A stretch of 64,000 nucleotides of DNA from Romboutsia sedimentorum (GCF_030131845.1 NZ_JASKYM010000012.1:1-64000), one strand, 5' to 3'. Numbered from the stretch's first letter, positions 17,741 through 27,963 are shown. Translations and numbers: made by a program. Notes: generated by a model not told the origin, from the letters alone.

Positions 17741-18418
17741 TTATATTAATATAGCTACATCTTCCTTGTTTAAATGGTTACAATCATTTATATTTTTTTT
17801 TATTTTTATTGGGCTTCCTCCTAATATAATAATTTTATCACCTAGATATATAGCTTCCTCAATATCATGTGTAACAAATATAACAGTTCTTTTTTCTTTT
17901 TTTAATAGCAATTTGAAACTATCAATTATATTTTTTTTATTTTTTATGTCTATAGATTTAAAAGGCTCGTCCATTACAATAACTTTAGAAGGATATACAA
18001 ATGCTCTCGCTATATTTATCCTTTGTCTAATTCCACCACTTAACATTTGAGGATAATAGTTTTTATATTCACTTACTCCTACTAATTTTAAGTATTCCTC
18101 ACATAATTCATCTACGTGCGTTTTGCTATACAATTTTTTTATCACTAGCTTTATATTTTCTTCAACGCTTAACCATTCGATCAATCGATCTTCTTGAAAT
18201 ATATAACTTATCCCTAAATTTTTCAAAGAATCAATTTCTTCACCATCATTTTTATTTACGCCACTTATTATATTTAAAAGTGTACTTTTACCACATCCAG
18301 ATTTGCCCATTATAATATTAACTTCATCTTTATAAAAATCTATATTAAAGTTTTCAAATATTATTTTATCATTATACGATTTATTTACGTTTTTAATATT
18401 TAGCTTCACCTTTTCCAT
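17741..18418 (-). CDS. NitT/TauT-type ABC transporter ATPase
   Basis: ATPase subunit of an SsuB/TauB-type importer, 225 aa. It has Walker A GKSGCGKST, signature SGGIRQR (a Gly-Ile variant of LSGGQ), Walker B VIVMDEPF and the H-loop FVTHDIEEA. It overlaps the permease gene by 13 bp, and AAGGAG lies 9 nt before the ATG. The substrate of the system is not evident: no sulfonate, thiamine or nitrate genes and no riboswitch are nearby. Confidence 0.9.
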   Translation of the reverse strand: MEKVKLNIKNVNKSYNDKIIFENFNIDFYKDEVNIIMGKSGCGKSTLLNIISGVNKNDGEEIDSLKNLGISYIFQEDRLIEWLSVEENIKLVIKKLYSKTHVDELCEEYLKLVGVSEYKNYYPQMLSGGIRQRINIARAFVYPSKVIVMDEPFKSIDIKNKKNIIDSFKLLLKKEKRTVIFVTHDIEEAIYLGDKIIILGGSPIKIKKNINDCNHLNKEDVAILI

Positions 18419-19179
18419 GTAAAAGTACTCCTTGATATTTTATTTTGTATTATGTTTATAAATACAGATATTAAAACTATAATTATTAACCAAGCAAATA
18501 TTGCCGATGTATTAAAATTGATTTTTTCAACTTGTATCATAGTCCCTATCCCGTAGCTTGGTTGTCCGTAAACTTCCCCTGCTATTACAACTTTCAGTGC
18601 TAAAGAAATTGTTGATGCTATTATAGGTGTTAGTCTAAACTTTATAGCAGGAAAATAAATTTTTATAATTTTATCTTTTAAATTGACTTTATATACATTA
18701 GCCATTTCTATTAAAGATTTATCTAGTTCTATCATAGAACCTAAAATATTTTCATATAAAATTGGAAATGTAATCATAAACCCAACAATAAATGGAGCAT
18801 TGTTTTTATCAAACCAAATTAAAGCTAATAAAATTACTATCATCATAGGTATTGAATTTGCTAAAGTATTTAAAGGTTTGAAAAAATTTCTTATAACCGT
18901 ACTTATATATGCTAAGATTCCTATTATAGTTGCAAACATTAGTGCAACTATAAAACTTATTATGCTTCTCCCTGTTGAAAAAATCATATCTAAATAGGAC
19001 CTTTCTTGACTTAAAATTTCATATAAACTCCTAAGTGTTTGATTTATTGTGGGGAGGTATATATCATTATTTATTTTGATCGCAATAATTTGCCATAAAA
19101 ATAAGAGGACAACGCAAGATAGCGCCACCTCTATTTCATTTTTTTTAAATTTATTCTTTAATAAAATAAATCCCTTCAT
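18406..19179 (-). CDS. NitT/TauT-type ABC transporter permease
   Basis: Permease subunit, 257 aa with about six membrane helices. It shows WQIIAIKINNDIYLPTINQ near the start, ANSIPMMIVILLALIWFDKN and an EAA-like region EMANVYKVNLKDKIIKIYFP. The ATG overlaps the binding-protein gene by 29 nt; GGAGGAAAG inside the upstream gene, 11 nt before, supports this start. The sequential overlaps imply translational coupling across the three genes. Confidence 0.9.
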   Translation of the reverse strand: MKGFILLKNKFKKNEIEVALSCVVLLFLWQIIAIKINNDIYLPTINQTLRSLYEILSQERSYLDMIFSTGRSIISFIVALMFATIIGILAYISTVIRNFFKPLNTLANSIPMMIVILLALIWFDKNNAPFIVGFMITFPILYENILGSMIELDKSLIEMANVYKVNLKDKIIKIYFPAIKFRLTPIIASTISLALKVVIAGEVYGQPSYGIGTMIQVEKINFNTSAIFAWLIIIVLISVFINIIQNKISRSTFTWKR

Positions 19180-20149
19180 CTGGAATCTTTCCTCCTACTG
19201 ATTTTGCATCAAAATCAAATAAGTTTTGATAATAGTTTTTATAATCATTTATACTGTCTTTTATTGATATAAATTTTAAGTTTGCTCTTTCTAAAGATTT
19301 GTTTATAATTTTAGGCTCTACAGATGCTCCTAGTTTTTTAGCATAGTCTCCAACATCACTTCCATTAATATTTGCAAAATCTACACTATCTGATACTGCA
19401 TTTAAAAATAAACCTATAAACTCTTGATTCTCTTTAGCAAAATCAGACTTAACTATTATAGTCGACTGAGGATATCCATCTTTTGATTTCTTAGTTTGCT
19501 TCCATTCATCATTTAAACTTTTTATTATCTTTATATTTGGATTTTTATTCATTAACATTGTAAGTGCTGGCTCTGGCACAAATCCTGTATCTGCTTTTCC
19601 TGTTGCTAATAATGGTATTAGCTCACTTGTGGAATTTACATAATCAAAATTTATACTTGCAGGATCTATTCCTTTATCAGTTAATACGCTTTGAACTGTT
19701 ATATCTGGCGTTAAACCTTTACCACTATTTAATACTTTTCCTCCTACTAAATCTTCAAATCCTTTTATATTTTTAGTAGATACTAAATAAAACGAACCAT
19801 TTCCTACACTTCCAGCAATTTGATAATTAGAAGTTTTATTATATGCAATAGCAGCCATATTAGATGGTACTATTGCTATATCTGGTTCTTGTTTCATTAC
19901 TGAAGTAGATAAATTTTCTGGTGTCTTTTCTATTGTATATTTAATTTCATATCCTTCTTGTATGTGTGTATTTTCATTAGCTAACTTAGCTATAGCTATC
20001 GATGGAAGTCCATCTGGTATAGATACTTTTACTTCTTTAGATACTACCTGTGTTTTTGATTTTGACGTTTCTTGTGTTGATTTAGTGCATCCCATTAGAA
20101 ACGTACTTCCTAAAGCCATAGATAGTATTACCGGTATAAGCTTTTTCAT
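19151..20149 (-). CDS. NitT/TauT-type ABC substrate-binding lipoprotein
   Basis: Extracellular binding protein, 332 aa, with a signal peptide ending in lipobox FLMGC. It has an SsuA/TauA/THI5-like fold: VKVSIPDGLPSIAIAKLANE at the start, DIAIVPSNMAAIAYN and GKVLNSGKGLTPDITVQSVL. It is the first gene of the three-gene operon. The substrate is unknown; sulfonates, thiamine precursors and other small anions are the usual ligands in this family. Confidence 0.88.
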   Translation of the reverse strand: MKKLIPVILSMALGSTFLMGCTKSTQETSKSKTQVVSKEVKVSIPDGLPSIAIAKLANENTHIQEGYEIKYTIEKTPENLSTSVMKQEPDIAIVPSNMAAIAYNKTSNYQIAGSVGNGSFYLVSTKNIKGFEDLVGGKVLNSGKGLTPDITVQSVLTDKGIDPASINFDYVNSTSELIPLLATGKADTGFVPEPALTMLMNKNPNIKIIKSLNDEWKQTKKSKDGYPQSTIIVKSDFAKENQEFIGLFLNAVSDSVDFANINGSDVGDYAKKLGASVEPKIINKSLERANLKFISIKDSINDYKNYYQNLFDFDAKSVGGKIPDEGIYFIKE

Positions 20150-20289
20150 ATTATCATCCTCTCTTATGTAAACTATACTTTAATAATTTCTATAAATTTA
20201 TAGAATATCCCTTCTATAAATAACTTTATATTTACCTTAAGATTAAAAAATCAATAAAACTAGTTCTATTCTTATCTATATTTTTGCAT

Positions 20290-20328
20290 AATAAAAATCA
20301 CCATGTTAACTACATGATGACTTTTATT
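20290..20328 (-). terminator. Terminator after YgiQ gene
   Basis: A roughly 16-bp stem (20290-20305 with 20312-20328) with T-rich minus-strand 3' flank, just past the YgiQ stop. Confidence 0.85.
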
Positions 20329-20340
20329 ATTAAGCTTAAT

Positions 20341-22296
20341 CTATTTTCTTTTCTTTTTTCTAGTATTAGAGCTTTTATTAGCTTGTTGACTATTACTTCT
20401 ACTATCTTCTTTTCTTTTTCCAGCTGGCTTATTGTTTGAATTTCTGTTATTACTATTTTTATTCTTAGAACCAGCTATTCTATTAGCATAAGGTCTTAAT
20501 TCTTTAGGTTTTATTAGACATCTTTGTCCAATACCTATTAAATCTTCTCTTCCTGCTTGCACTAATGCACTATGAACTAAATCATAATTTCTCGGTGCTC
20601 TATATTGAAGTAAAGCTCTTTGCATTGCTTTTTCTGTTTTGCTCTTTGGAACATATACAGGTTGCATAGTAAGAGGGTCTATTCCTGTGTAGAACATTGT
20701 TGTAGATAATGTTCCTGGTGTTGGGTAGAAATCTTGTACTTGCTCTGGCTGATACGCCGTGTCTCTTAAGTACTCAGCTAACTCAATAGCACTATTTAAT
20801 GTAGATCCTGGATGACTTGACATTAAGTATGGTATTAAGTATTGCTTTTTACCTAATTGCTCATTTATAGCAAAGAACTTTTGTCTAAACTTATCATACA
20901 TATTACCTGCTGGCTTTTGCATATGATGTAGAACTTCTTCTGCAATATGCTCAGGAGCTACTTTTAATTGCCCACTAACATGATGCTCTATTAATTCTCT
21001 AAGGAACTTATTATCTTTGTCAGCCATAACATAATCATATCTTATTCCTGAGCGAACAAATACTTTCTTTATGTCTGGTAATTTTCTTAATTTTCTTAGT
21101 AATTGTAAGTATTCACTATGGTCTACTTCTAAGTTTTTACATGGTTCTGGATGTAGACATTGTCTGTTCTTACATGCCCCTTTAGTTACTTGCTTTTTAC
21201 ATGCAGCTTTTCTAAAGTTTGCAGTAGGTCCACCAACATCATGTATATAACCTTTGAAATCTGGAAGTTTTGTTATTCCTACAGCTTCATCTACTATAGA
21301 ATTTTGACTCCTACTTTGTACAGCTCTTCCTTGGTGGAAAGTTATTGCACAGAAAGAACAACTTCCAAAACATCCTCTTGAACTAACTATACCAAATTTA
21401 ACTTCTTCTATTGCTGGTATTCCACCATCTTTTTTGTATACAGGATGGTAAGTTTTTTGATATGGAAGCGCATATACTGCATCTAATTCACTTCTATTTA
21501 AAGGTATTTCTGGTTTGTTTTGTACAACATACTTGTCAGAATGTTTTTGAACTATTGCTTTTCCTCTATAAGGATCCTGTTCATCATATTGAACTTTAAA
21601 AGCTTGTACATATTTAATTTTATCATCACAAACTTCTTTATATGAAGGTATTAATACATAATCATCGTATATTTCATCTAAAGAATCTGCTACATAACAT
21701 GTACCATTTATATGTCTTATATATTTTGGTTCAAATCCATCATTTAATGCATTTGCAACTTCTACTATTTGCTTTTCACTCATTCCATAAATCAGCATGT
21801 CAGCACCACTGTCTACTAACATAGATTTTCTAACTTTGTCACTCCAGTAATCATAGTGAGCAAATCTTCTTAAACTTGCTTCTAGTCCACCTATTATTAC
21901 AGGTACATTTTTGTATGCTTCTCTTATTTTGTTACAGTAAACTATAGTTGCTCTGTCTGGTCTAAGACCCATTTTAGCACCTGGAGAATACATATCTTTT
22001 TCTCTATGTTTTTTACTTACAGAATAATGATTTACCATAGAATCCATGTTTCCAGAGTTAACTAAGAAACCTAATCTTGGTTTTCCTAACTTCATAAAAT
22101 CATCTGTAGTTTTCCAATCTGGTTGTGCAATTATACCTACTTTATAACCTGCACTTTCTAATACTCTTGATATTATAGCTGTTCCGAAACTATGATGGTC
22201 AACATATGCATCTCCTGTAACTAATACAAAGTCTAATTCTTCCCATCCTCTATCTATCATATCTTGTTTACATATTGGTAAAAATTTATTTCCCAT
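20341..22296 (-). CDS. YgiQ family radical SAM protein
   Basis: Large radical SAM enzyme of the UPF0313/YgiQ family, about 651 aa, function unknown. The N-terminal domain begins [20 protein letters not shown], with [11 protein letters not shown] typical of YgiQ. The 4Fe-4S motif CX3CX2C is in [18 protein letters not shown] (about residue 310), and a later Cys-rich stretch ([20 protein letters not shown]) fits the family insert. The tail is very basic and Asn/Lys/Ser-rich, as in homologues. The ATG at 22296 is preferred over an upstream GTG that is part of the AGGTGA ribosome site. Confidence 0.93.
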   Translation of the reverse strand: MGNKFLPICKQDMIDRGWEELDFVLVTGDAYVDHHSFGTAIISRVLESAGYKVGIIAQPDWKTTDDFMKLGKPRLGFLVNSGNMDSMVNHYSVSKKHREKDMYSPGAKMGLRPDRATIVYCNKIREAYKNVPVIIGGLEASLRRFAHYDYWSDKVRKSMLVDSGADMLIYGMSEKQIVEVANALNDGFEPKYIRHINGTCYVADSLDEIYDDYVLIPSYKEVCDDKIKYVQAFKVQYDEQDPYRGKAIVQKHSDKYVVQNKPEIPLNRSELDAVYALPYQKTYHPVYKKDGGIPAIEEVKFGIVSSRGCFGSCSFCAITFHQGRAVQSRSQNSIVDEAVGITKLPDFKGYIHDVGGPTANFRKAACKKQVTKGACKNRQCLHPEPCKNLEVDHSEYLQLLRKLRKLPDIKKVFVRSGIRYDYVMADKDNKFLRELIEHHVSGQLKVAPEHIAEEVLHHMQKPAGNMYDKFRQKFFAINEQLGKKQYLIPYLMSSHPGSTLNSAIELAEYLRDTAYQPEQVQDFYPTPGTLSTTMFYTGIDPLTMQPVYVPKSKTEKAMQRALLQYRAPRNYDLVHSALVQAGREDLIGIGQRCLIKPKELRPYANRIAGSKNKNSNNRNSNNKPAGKRKEDSRSNSQQANKSSNTRKKKRK

Positions 22297-22509
22297 TAAT
22301 ATCACCTGCTTAATCTATTGTTAGTTTTATTATATCCTAATTAACGCTCATCAAAACTAATTTATTATTTTAGTTGCTAATATATAATTATATCACTAAA
22401 ATAGATTAGTTTACATCATTTTCAAAAATAATTATTGGTAAATATATTTAAAATATTACTTTTTTTAAACTACATATGTAAAAATTATATTTATTGATGA
22501 TTAAACTAT

Positions 22510-22541
22510 AAAAAAGACGATTTTTAAAATCATCTTTTTTT
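22510..22541 (-). terminator. Terminator after yitT-like gene
   Basis: Roughly 11-15 bp stem (AAAAAAGACGAT, from 22510, with ATCATCTTTTTT ending at 22541, one G-U pair) running into a T tract on the minus strand. Confidence 0.85.
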
Positions 22542-22557
22542 ATTTCAATTTATGTTT

Positions 22558-23424
22558 TTATAAGAATTTTTCTTTAAACCCGGCTCCTCTTACTTCTTCA
22601 ACATTGTTTATTGAAATAAAAGCATCCAAATCTATTTTATAAACTAAGTCTTTTAACTTAGCTAAATCATTTGATGATACTATACAATAAATTAATTTCT
22701 TTTTATCATTAGTATATGCACCCTCTGCTTCTAAAAATGTTACTCCACTTTTCATTTCTTGCATAATTATTTGTGCTATCTCTTCACTTTTTTGTGATAT
22801 TAAAAGTATTGATTTTTGTTTATTGAAACTGTCCTTAGAAATTTCCATAGTTATAGAAGTTATATACATTGATATTAAAGTATACATAACTAACTTAGGT
22901 CCAAATAAAAAACCTCCTGCACAAATTACAAAAAAATTAACCATTAAGAATGTATTTTTCATTGCAATGTCAAATTTAACTTTAATTATAGCTGCTATAA
23001 TATCTAATCCGCCTGCTGCTGCTTTAGCCTTAAATACAAGACCCATACCAACTCCGTTAAGTATCCCACCGTATATACATTGAAGCATAGTGTCATTTAT
23101 ATTGACATATTTATATAAATCCTGTGTAACTCCTAATGTTATAGAAAATAAAAGCATATTTATAAAACTTAATACTAGAAATCTCTTTCCAAAATACTTT
23201 TTAGATAATATAAAAATAGGTATATTCATTAGAAAACTAGCTACACCTTGATTTATTCCAAATAAATTATTTAACATAACACAAATCCCAGTTAGTCCAC
23301 CACTCAATAAATTTGCAGGCGTAAGAAATGCATTTATACCCACTGCACTTAATATTAGTCCGATTACCATAATTGAATTTTGTAAGAATACGTTATCCTC
23401 CAAGCTAAATGTTTTTTTAGTCAT
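22558..23424 (-). CDS. YitT family membrane protein
   Basis: Membrane protein of the YitT (DUF161 plus DUF2179) family, about 288 aa. The N-terminal two thirds has five to six helices, including ILSAVGINAFLTPANLLSGG and GLVFKAKAAAGGLDIIAAII. The C-terminal soluble DUF2179 domain ends GAGFKEKF. Function unknown; often proposed as a transporter. The ATG at 23424 is chosen because AGGAGG lies 9 nt upstream, inside the longer reading that begins at 23445. Confidence 0.9.
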   Translation of the reverse strand: MTKKTFSLEDNVFLQNSIMVIGLILSAVGINAFLTPANLLSGGLTGICVMLNNLFGINQGVASFLMNIPIFILSKKYFGKRFLVLSFINMLLFSITLGVTQDLYKYVNINDTMLQCIYGGILNGVGMGLVFKAKAAAGGLDIIAAIIKVKFDIAMKNTFLMVNFFVICAGGFLFGPKLVMYTLISMYITSITMEISKDSFNKQKSILLISQKSEEIAQIIMQEMKSGVTFLEAEGAYTNDKKKLIYCIVSSNDLAKLKDLVYKIDLDAFISINNVEEVRGAGFKEKFL

Positions 23425-23922
23425 ACTCTCTATCCTCCTTTTCAAACCTATAATATTTTATTTTTCAACTCTAATTTTTAAATAAGTAAACATACCTAAT
23501 ACTATTATATTAAGCTCAGTTATATAGTTGCCAATATTACACACTCCCCTTATATTAAATTTAAGTTTTCTCCATTATCCATAAATATAGCGCTGGCATA
23601 ATGCACCAGCGCATTTAATTCATACTTTAACTGAACTTTATAAGATTTTTAATTTTAAATATACGTTTTAATCTTTTAAACATAGCAAATCATTATAATA
23701 TCTTGATACTCTGATTATACAATATTGTCATAGTACTTTTCAACGTATTTATTTACCTATATTAAAAATAAAAATAGTTCGTATTTTCACTTAATTTACT
23801 TACTAAATTTATTTGATATAATAATAAAAAAAATGTAATATAAACATAGCTAATGCCATTATATTCAGCCCAATTGCAATAAATGATAATATACCTAAAA
23901 TATTAAATTTTCCCTTATGATT
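23425..23922. other. Long non-coding region upstream of yitT-like gene
   Basis: About 500 bp without a supported gene. On the minus strand TTGAAA (23738-23743), 18 bp and TATAAT (23714-23719) make a good promoter, giving a leader of about 280 nt before the yitT-like gene. Inside it is a GC-rich hairpin (GCGCTGG, 23590-23596, with CCAGCGC, 23606-23612) that stands out in AT-rich DNA but lacks a U-tract. A small RNA or structured leader is possible. An open hydrophobic stretch around 23805-23910 on the minus strand has no start codon. Confidence 0.45.
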
Positions 23923-23972
23923 TTGTAAATAAAAATGGTGTTCTTTACAAAGAACACCATTTTTATTTACAA
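23923..23972. terminator. Very long perfect hairpin, terminator of PHP gene
   Basis: Two perfect 24-bp arms (23923-23946 and 23949-23972) with a 2-nt loop core. GGTGTTCTTT forms the upper stem and A/T runs the base, so it can act in either direction. It follows the PHP gene on the minus strand. Confidence 0.85.
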
Positions 23973-24018
23973 GATTATTTAAACTGTGTAACTACTAATA
24001 AAACCCATCTTCACTTTA

Positions 24019-24729
24019 CTATATATTAAAGAATTCTATTATTTCATCTTCATTATAATTTATAACTAAATGTGTTGGAAAATTATTATCATTTAATATT
24101 TTTTCACAATATGTAAATTTGCCGATATCATAAGATATATGAGAATCTGTTCCCATTACAACTTTAACTTCATATTCTTTACAAAGCTTAAGCATAATTC
24201 CTAAGTTTTCCCATGCACCTTGTCTAAAAGTAGTTGGTTTTAACGACGAATTATTTATTTCTAGTAAAACATTTTTTTCTTTAGCTTTTTTTACTACACG
24301 CTCATAGTCAACTTCATATCGACTGTCATCTAAGTGACCTATTATCTTAACTTTTGGATGATCCATTACCTTAAGTATTGCATTTGTGTTTTCTTCTTTG
24401 CTTCCTGCATTTATACATGGATTATGCAAACTAGCTATCATATAATCAATATGTGTTAACATATCATCAGAAACATCAGTATTTCCATCAAAATCTATAA
24501 TGTTAGCTTCTATACCTCTAAGTATTTTAAGTCCATCAACTTCTTTTGGAATACAGTATATATTATGAAAATAATATGGATGTGGTCCACCTGGCATATT
24601 TGGAGCATGTTCTGATATCCCTAAATATTTTAGTCCATTATTTATTGCTGATTGTATATTCTCTTGAACTGTACTATATGCATGACCACTTACTATCGTA
24701 TGTGTATGTAAATCTATTAATCCTTTCAT
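24019..24729 (-). CDS. PHP-domain phosphoesterase (YcdX-like)
   Basis: Metal-dependent phosphoesterase of the PHP superfamily, about 236 aa. Motif I DLHTHTIVSGHAYST begins at residue 5, followed by HAPNMPGGPHPYYF, GIEANI (metal-ligand Glu), ASLHNP, IGHLDD and the C-terminal MGTDSHISYDIG. This pattern matches the YcdX/HPr-like PHP phosphatases, whose physiological substrate is not established. The ATG at 24729 follows GGAGGT by 8 nt; a longer reading begins before this site. Confidence 0.9.
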   Translation of the reverse strand: MKGLIDLHTHTIVSGHAYSTVQENIQSAINNGLKYLGISEHAPNMPGGPHPYYFHNIYCIPKEVDGLKILRGIEANIIDFDGNTDVSDDMLTHIDYMIASLHNPCINAGSKEENTNAILKVMDHPKVKIIGHLDDSRYEVDYERVVKKAKEKNVLLEINNSSLKPTTFRQGAWENLGIMLKLCKEYEVKVVMGTDSHISYDIGKFTYCEKILNDNNFPTHLVINYNEDEIIEFFNI

Positions 24730-24754
24730 ATGTGAATACCTCCATTTATATATA

Positions 24755-24796
24755 TAAATTAAAGCCATATCGGTTTATCTAATATGGCTTTAATTA
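24755..24796 (-). terminator. Terminator after S1-domain gene
   Basis: A perfect 15-bp stem (24756-24770 with 24782-24796) enclosing an 11-nt loop, just past the stop of the minus-strand S1-domain gene and ending in AT-rich sequence. Confidence 0.8.
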
Positions 24797-24802
24797 TATT
24801 TA

Positions 24803-26068
24803 TTATTTTTGTAAGTTTTTAAACTTTTCTTTAAATAATTCTCCAAGAGTTCCTAGAGAATCTTCTACTTCTAAAAATTCTGTTATATCTTCTTCTGGTT
24901 CTCTTGTAGCTTCTTTTATTGATACTACTAATCTTTTGTTCTTTGGCTTAAAGTCTATAACCATTACATTAACTTCATCTCCAACGTTAACAACATTAGT
25001 AACTTTCATAACTCTTTCTTCACTTAGTTCAGATATAGGTAAAAATGCATCTACACCTTCTCTTATTTGTACAAAAGCACCTTTTTCTATAGTTCTTACA
25101 ATTTTTCCAGTAACTATATCATCTAAATATATTTCATCTTTTATTAAATCCCAAGGATCATTATTTATATCTTTTAATGCTAATGCTATTTTTTTAGTTT
25201 CTGTATCTGCATCTAATACATAAACTTCTACTTCTTGACCTTCACAAAGCATATCTTCTACAGATTCTACTCTTTCCCAAGATAAGTTGTTTAAGTGAAC
25301 TAATCCTTCTATTCCACCGATGTCAACAAATGCTCCGTAAGGCATTATTTTAGTAACTCTACCTTCTCTTTTTTGTCCTGATTCTAAAGAGTTAAATAAA
25401 GTTTCTTTTTGCTCTTTTACTTGAGCTTTGTGTGCTTCTCTGTCAGCTTTTGCTTTTGCTCTTGCTTGTTCTTTTTCTTCTTTTATACGAACTCTTCTTT
25501 CTTCTCTTTCTTTATCTAAACGTTCTTGTAGTACGTCTCTATGACTAGCTACTAATCTATTTTTCTTAACATCCATCTCTTTTATATAAACTTCTAAATT
25601 ACATCCTACATATCCAGATGTATCATTAACAAACTTAGTATCTAATTGTGATATTGGTATAAATAGTGATTGTGTATTATATGTAGCAAATACTCCTCTT
25701 TCTATGTTTTTTTCAATATTTACAGTTATTATTCTATGTTCTTTGTAAGCCTTTTCTAGTTCTGTAAAATCAGCTTTTTTATCTAATTGGAATTTAGATA
25801 AATGTATTGTTCCATCTTTGTGATATACCTTTGTTATAACTGCAGTTATTTCATCACCCACATTATATATATCACTAATCTCTTTTCCTTTAGAAAGATT
25901 TAACTCGTTTATTGATATTACTCCATCAAATCCATAGTTTAATTCTAAAACAACTGAATCATTAGTTATTTTAGATATTTTTCCGCTTATAGTTTGTCCA
26001 ACTTTAACACTGTTAAATTCTTGTTCTTGTTGATCTAATAATTCTTGCATCGATAAGTTATTTGTCAT
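24803..26068 (-). CDS. Four-S1-domain RNA-binding protein (S1-like)
   Basis: Ribosomal protein S1 homologue of the Gram-positive type, about 421 aa. Four S1 motifs lie in order: VKVGQTISGKISKITNDSVV; a degenerate second containing IITVNIEKNIERGVFATY; GQKREGRVTKIMPYGAFVDI after a highly charged Arg/Glu/Lys linker (about 195-235); and DIVTGKIVRTIEKGAFVQIR. The third and fourth match the consensus best. The ATG at 26068 follows AAAGGA by 8 nt. Likely role: mRNA binding at the ribosome. Whether it is a true ribosomal S1 cannot be decided here. Confidence 0.88.
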   Translation of the reverse strand: MTNNLSMQELLDQQEQEFNSVKVGQTISGKISKITNDSVVLELNYGFDGVISINELNLSKGKEISDIYNVGDEITAVITKVYHKDGTIHLSKFQLDKKADFTELEKAYKEHRIITVNIEKNIERGVFATYNTQSLFIPISQLDTKFVNDTSGYVGCNLEVYIKEMDVKKNRLVASHRDVLQERLDKEREERRVRIKEEKEQARAKAKADREAHKAQVKEQKETLFNSLESGQKREGRVTKIMPYGAFVDIGGIEGLVHLNNLSWERVESVEDMLCEGQEVEVYVLDADTETKKIALALKDINNDPWDLIKDEIYLDDIVTGKIVRTIEKGAFVQIREGVDAFLPISELSEERVMKVTNVVNVGDEVNVMVIDFKPKNKRLVVSIKEATREPEEDITEFLEVEDSLGTLGELFKEKFKNLQK

Positions 26069-26211
26069 GATTATCAATCCTTTCATTCTAAGTATCATCT
26101 ATTTAAATATTATACCATTAATGTTTTAAATACTTACATTTTTATTACAATATTTAATATTTACTGTATTTTGTTTTAATTTATATTAATTATTATTAAT
26201 AATGTCTTATT

Positions 26212-27585
26212 TTATATCTTTTTTTCATTAGCATCTACTACTGATAAAGTTTTTTTATAAAATACCATAAAGCATATTATAGTTGTAGTTGCTGCAAGTA
26301 TATCTGCTATTGGTTCTGCTAAAAGTACTCCAAATAATTGATTTTCTATAAACATAGGTAATATAAATATTAATGGAACTAAAAGTATTATCTTTCTAAG
26401 TAAAGCTAATATCAAAGATATTTTCGCTTGACCAAGTGCTAAGAATGTCTGTTGACAAGCTACTTGTACACCAAATATAAATATTCCAGCAAAGTATATC
26501 TTTATACTCCAAGTAGTTATTTCCATAAGTGCGGGGTCATTATTAAATATACCAACAAATATTTGTGGTAACATCATAAGTGCTAACCACATACCAGTTG
26601 TATATAGAAAACATAAACCTAAACACAATTTAAATGTTTGTTTTACTCTATCCATTTGCTTTGCCCCATAATTGTAACTTATTATAGGTTGAGCTCCTTG
26701 AGTTAATCCTAGATTAGGTAACATTATTATTTGCATTATACTACTCATTATAGTCATTGCACCTACCGCTAAATCGCCACCGTACTTTTGTAATTGACTA
26801 TTTAAAGACACTAAAACTAAACTTTCTGTAGCTTGCATTATAAACGGAGATACTCCTAGTGATAATATAGGAAGTATTATTTTAATATCTGGTTTTAAGT
26901 ATTTTTTCTTTATTTTAAGAATACTTTTCTTACCAAGTAAAAAACGTAGTACCCATATAGCTGAGACTGCTTGTGCTAGTATAGTAGCTAGTGCAGCTCC
27001 TTTTACTCCCATCCCTAACCCAAATATAAGAATCGGATCTAGTACTATATTTATAATAGCACCTATTGTTACTGTCATCATACCTACTTTTGCAAAACCT
27101 TGAGTATTTATATAAGGGTTCATTCCTAAGCCTATTTGAACAAATACAGTACCTATAAGATATACACTTAAATAATCAGTTGCATATCCTATTGTTGCTT
27201 CACTTGCACCAAATTCCCAAAGTATAGGCTCTTTAAATACTAAAAAACCTACCGTTAATATTAATGATAAAATCATTAATATAGAAAAACTATTACTCAT
27301 TATTTTTTCAGCACCATCATTATCTTGCTCGCCCATTTTAATTGCTGCTAAAGGTGCTCCACCCATACCTACTAAAGCACTAAATGCTGATATTATTAGT
27401 ATTATTGGGAATGCTACTCCTACTCCTGCCATAGCCATATCTCCACCTGGCATTCTTCCTATAAATATTCTGTCTACAATATTGTATAAGACATTTACTA
27501 GCTGTGCGATTATCGCTGGTGTAGCTAATTTAAAAAGAAGTTTTCCTATGTTTTCTTTTCCCAAGTCAGTACTTGTATTGCTCAT
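26212..27585 (-). CDS. MATE family efflux transporter
   Basis: A second MATE exporter, 457 aa with about 12 helices. The opening LLFKLATPAIIAQLVNVLYN and DRIFIGRMPGGDMAMAGVGV are diagnostic. It is homologous to the MATE at 5764-7107 but clearly diverged, with no iron genes nearby. AGGAG lies before the ATG. It is a single gene; substrate unknown. Confidence 0.92.
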   Translation of the reverse strand: MSNTSTDLGKENIGKLLFKLATPAIIAQLVNVLYNIVDRIFIGRMPGGDMAMAGVGVAFPIILIISAFSALVGMGGAPLAAIKMGEQDNDGAEKIMSNSFSILMILSLILTVGFLVFKEPILWEFGASEATIGYATDYLSVYLIGTVFVQIGLGMNPYINTQGFAKVGMMTVTIGAIINIVLDPILIFGLGMGVKGAALATILAQAVSAIWVLRFLLGKKSILKIKKKYLKPDIKIILPILSLGVSPFIMQATESLVLVSLNSQLQKYGGDLAVGAMTIMSSIMQIIMLPNLGLTQGAQPIISYNYGAKQMDRVKQTFKLCLGLCFLYTTGMWLALMMLPQIFVGIFNNDPALMEITTWSIKIYFAGIFIFGVQVACQQTFLALGQAKISLILALLRKIILLVPLIFILPMFIENQLFGVLLAEPIADILAATTTIICFMVFYKKTLSVVDANEKKI

Positions 27586-27762
27586 TTTATCACTCCTAAA
27601 ATCTTTTATAATATTTTTGTTTATTTTATCTATATTAATAATTTCATATTCACATTTTATTCATACTATTATAACATTTTCGTTTTAATTTATAAACATT
27701 TCAAATACAAACATTTAATTTAAAATCCTCTCGTTTATTGCATTATTTTAATGTAATAAACA

Positions 27763-27802
27763 AAAAAATAACTTTAATCAGTTTTGATTAAAGTTATTTT
27801 TT
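27763..27802 (-). terminator. Terminator of tRNA-Cys transcript
   Basis: A perfect 18-bp stem (27763-27780 with 27785-27802), 4-nt loop and T-run on the minus strand, about 40 nt after the tRNA 3' end. Confidence 0.9.
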
Positions 27803-27843
27803 GTTAAGTCAGCTTATCTAATATTACTACTAACTTATTTAAT

Positions 27844-27917
27844 TGGAGGCGACACCCAGATTTGAACTGAGGATCAAGGAGTTGCAGTCCACTGCCTTAC
27901 CGCTTGGCTATGTCGCC
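27844..27917 (-). tRNA. tRNA-Cys (GCA)
   Basis: A complete cloverleaf on the minus strand, 74 nt. The acceptor GGCGACA pairs with TGTCGCC, the discriminator is U and CCA is encoded. The anticodon loop CTGCAAC gives GCA for cysteine; the T-loop TTCAAAT is standard. It is a lone tRNA gene with its own promoter and terminator. Confidence 0.97.
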
Positions 27918-27934
27918 TTATCTCTTACAATATA

Positions 27935-27963
27935 ATTATATGTTTATTGGTATTGTTTGGCAA
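27935..27963 (-). promoter_or_regulatory. tRNA-Cys promoter
   Basis: TTGCCA (27958-27963), a 17-bp spacer and a perfect TATAAT (27935-27940) on the minus strand, about 11 nt before the expected tRNA leader. Confidence 0.75.

Noticed and set aside
20150-20280. Thiamine or S-box riboswitch before the NitT/TauT operon
   Set aside because: The upstream region is short and AT-rich with no conserved riboswitch core.
23805-23910. Open hydrophobic stretch on the minus strand (GILSFIAIGLNIMALAMFIL)
   Set aside because: No start codon or ribosome site before it, and it runs into the terminator hairpin. Possibly a gene relic, but not supportable as a CDS.
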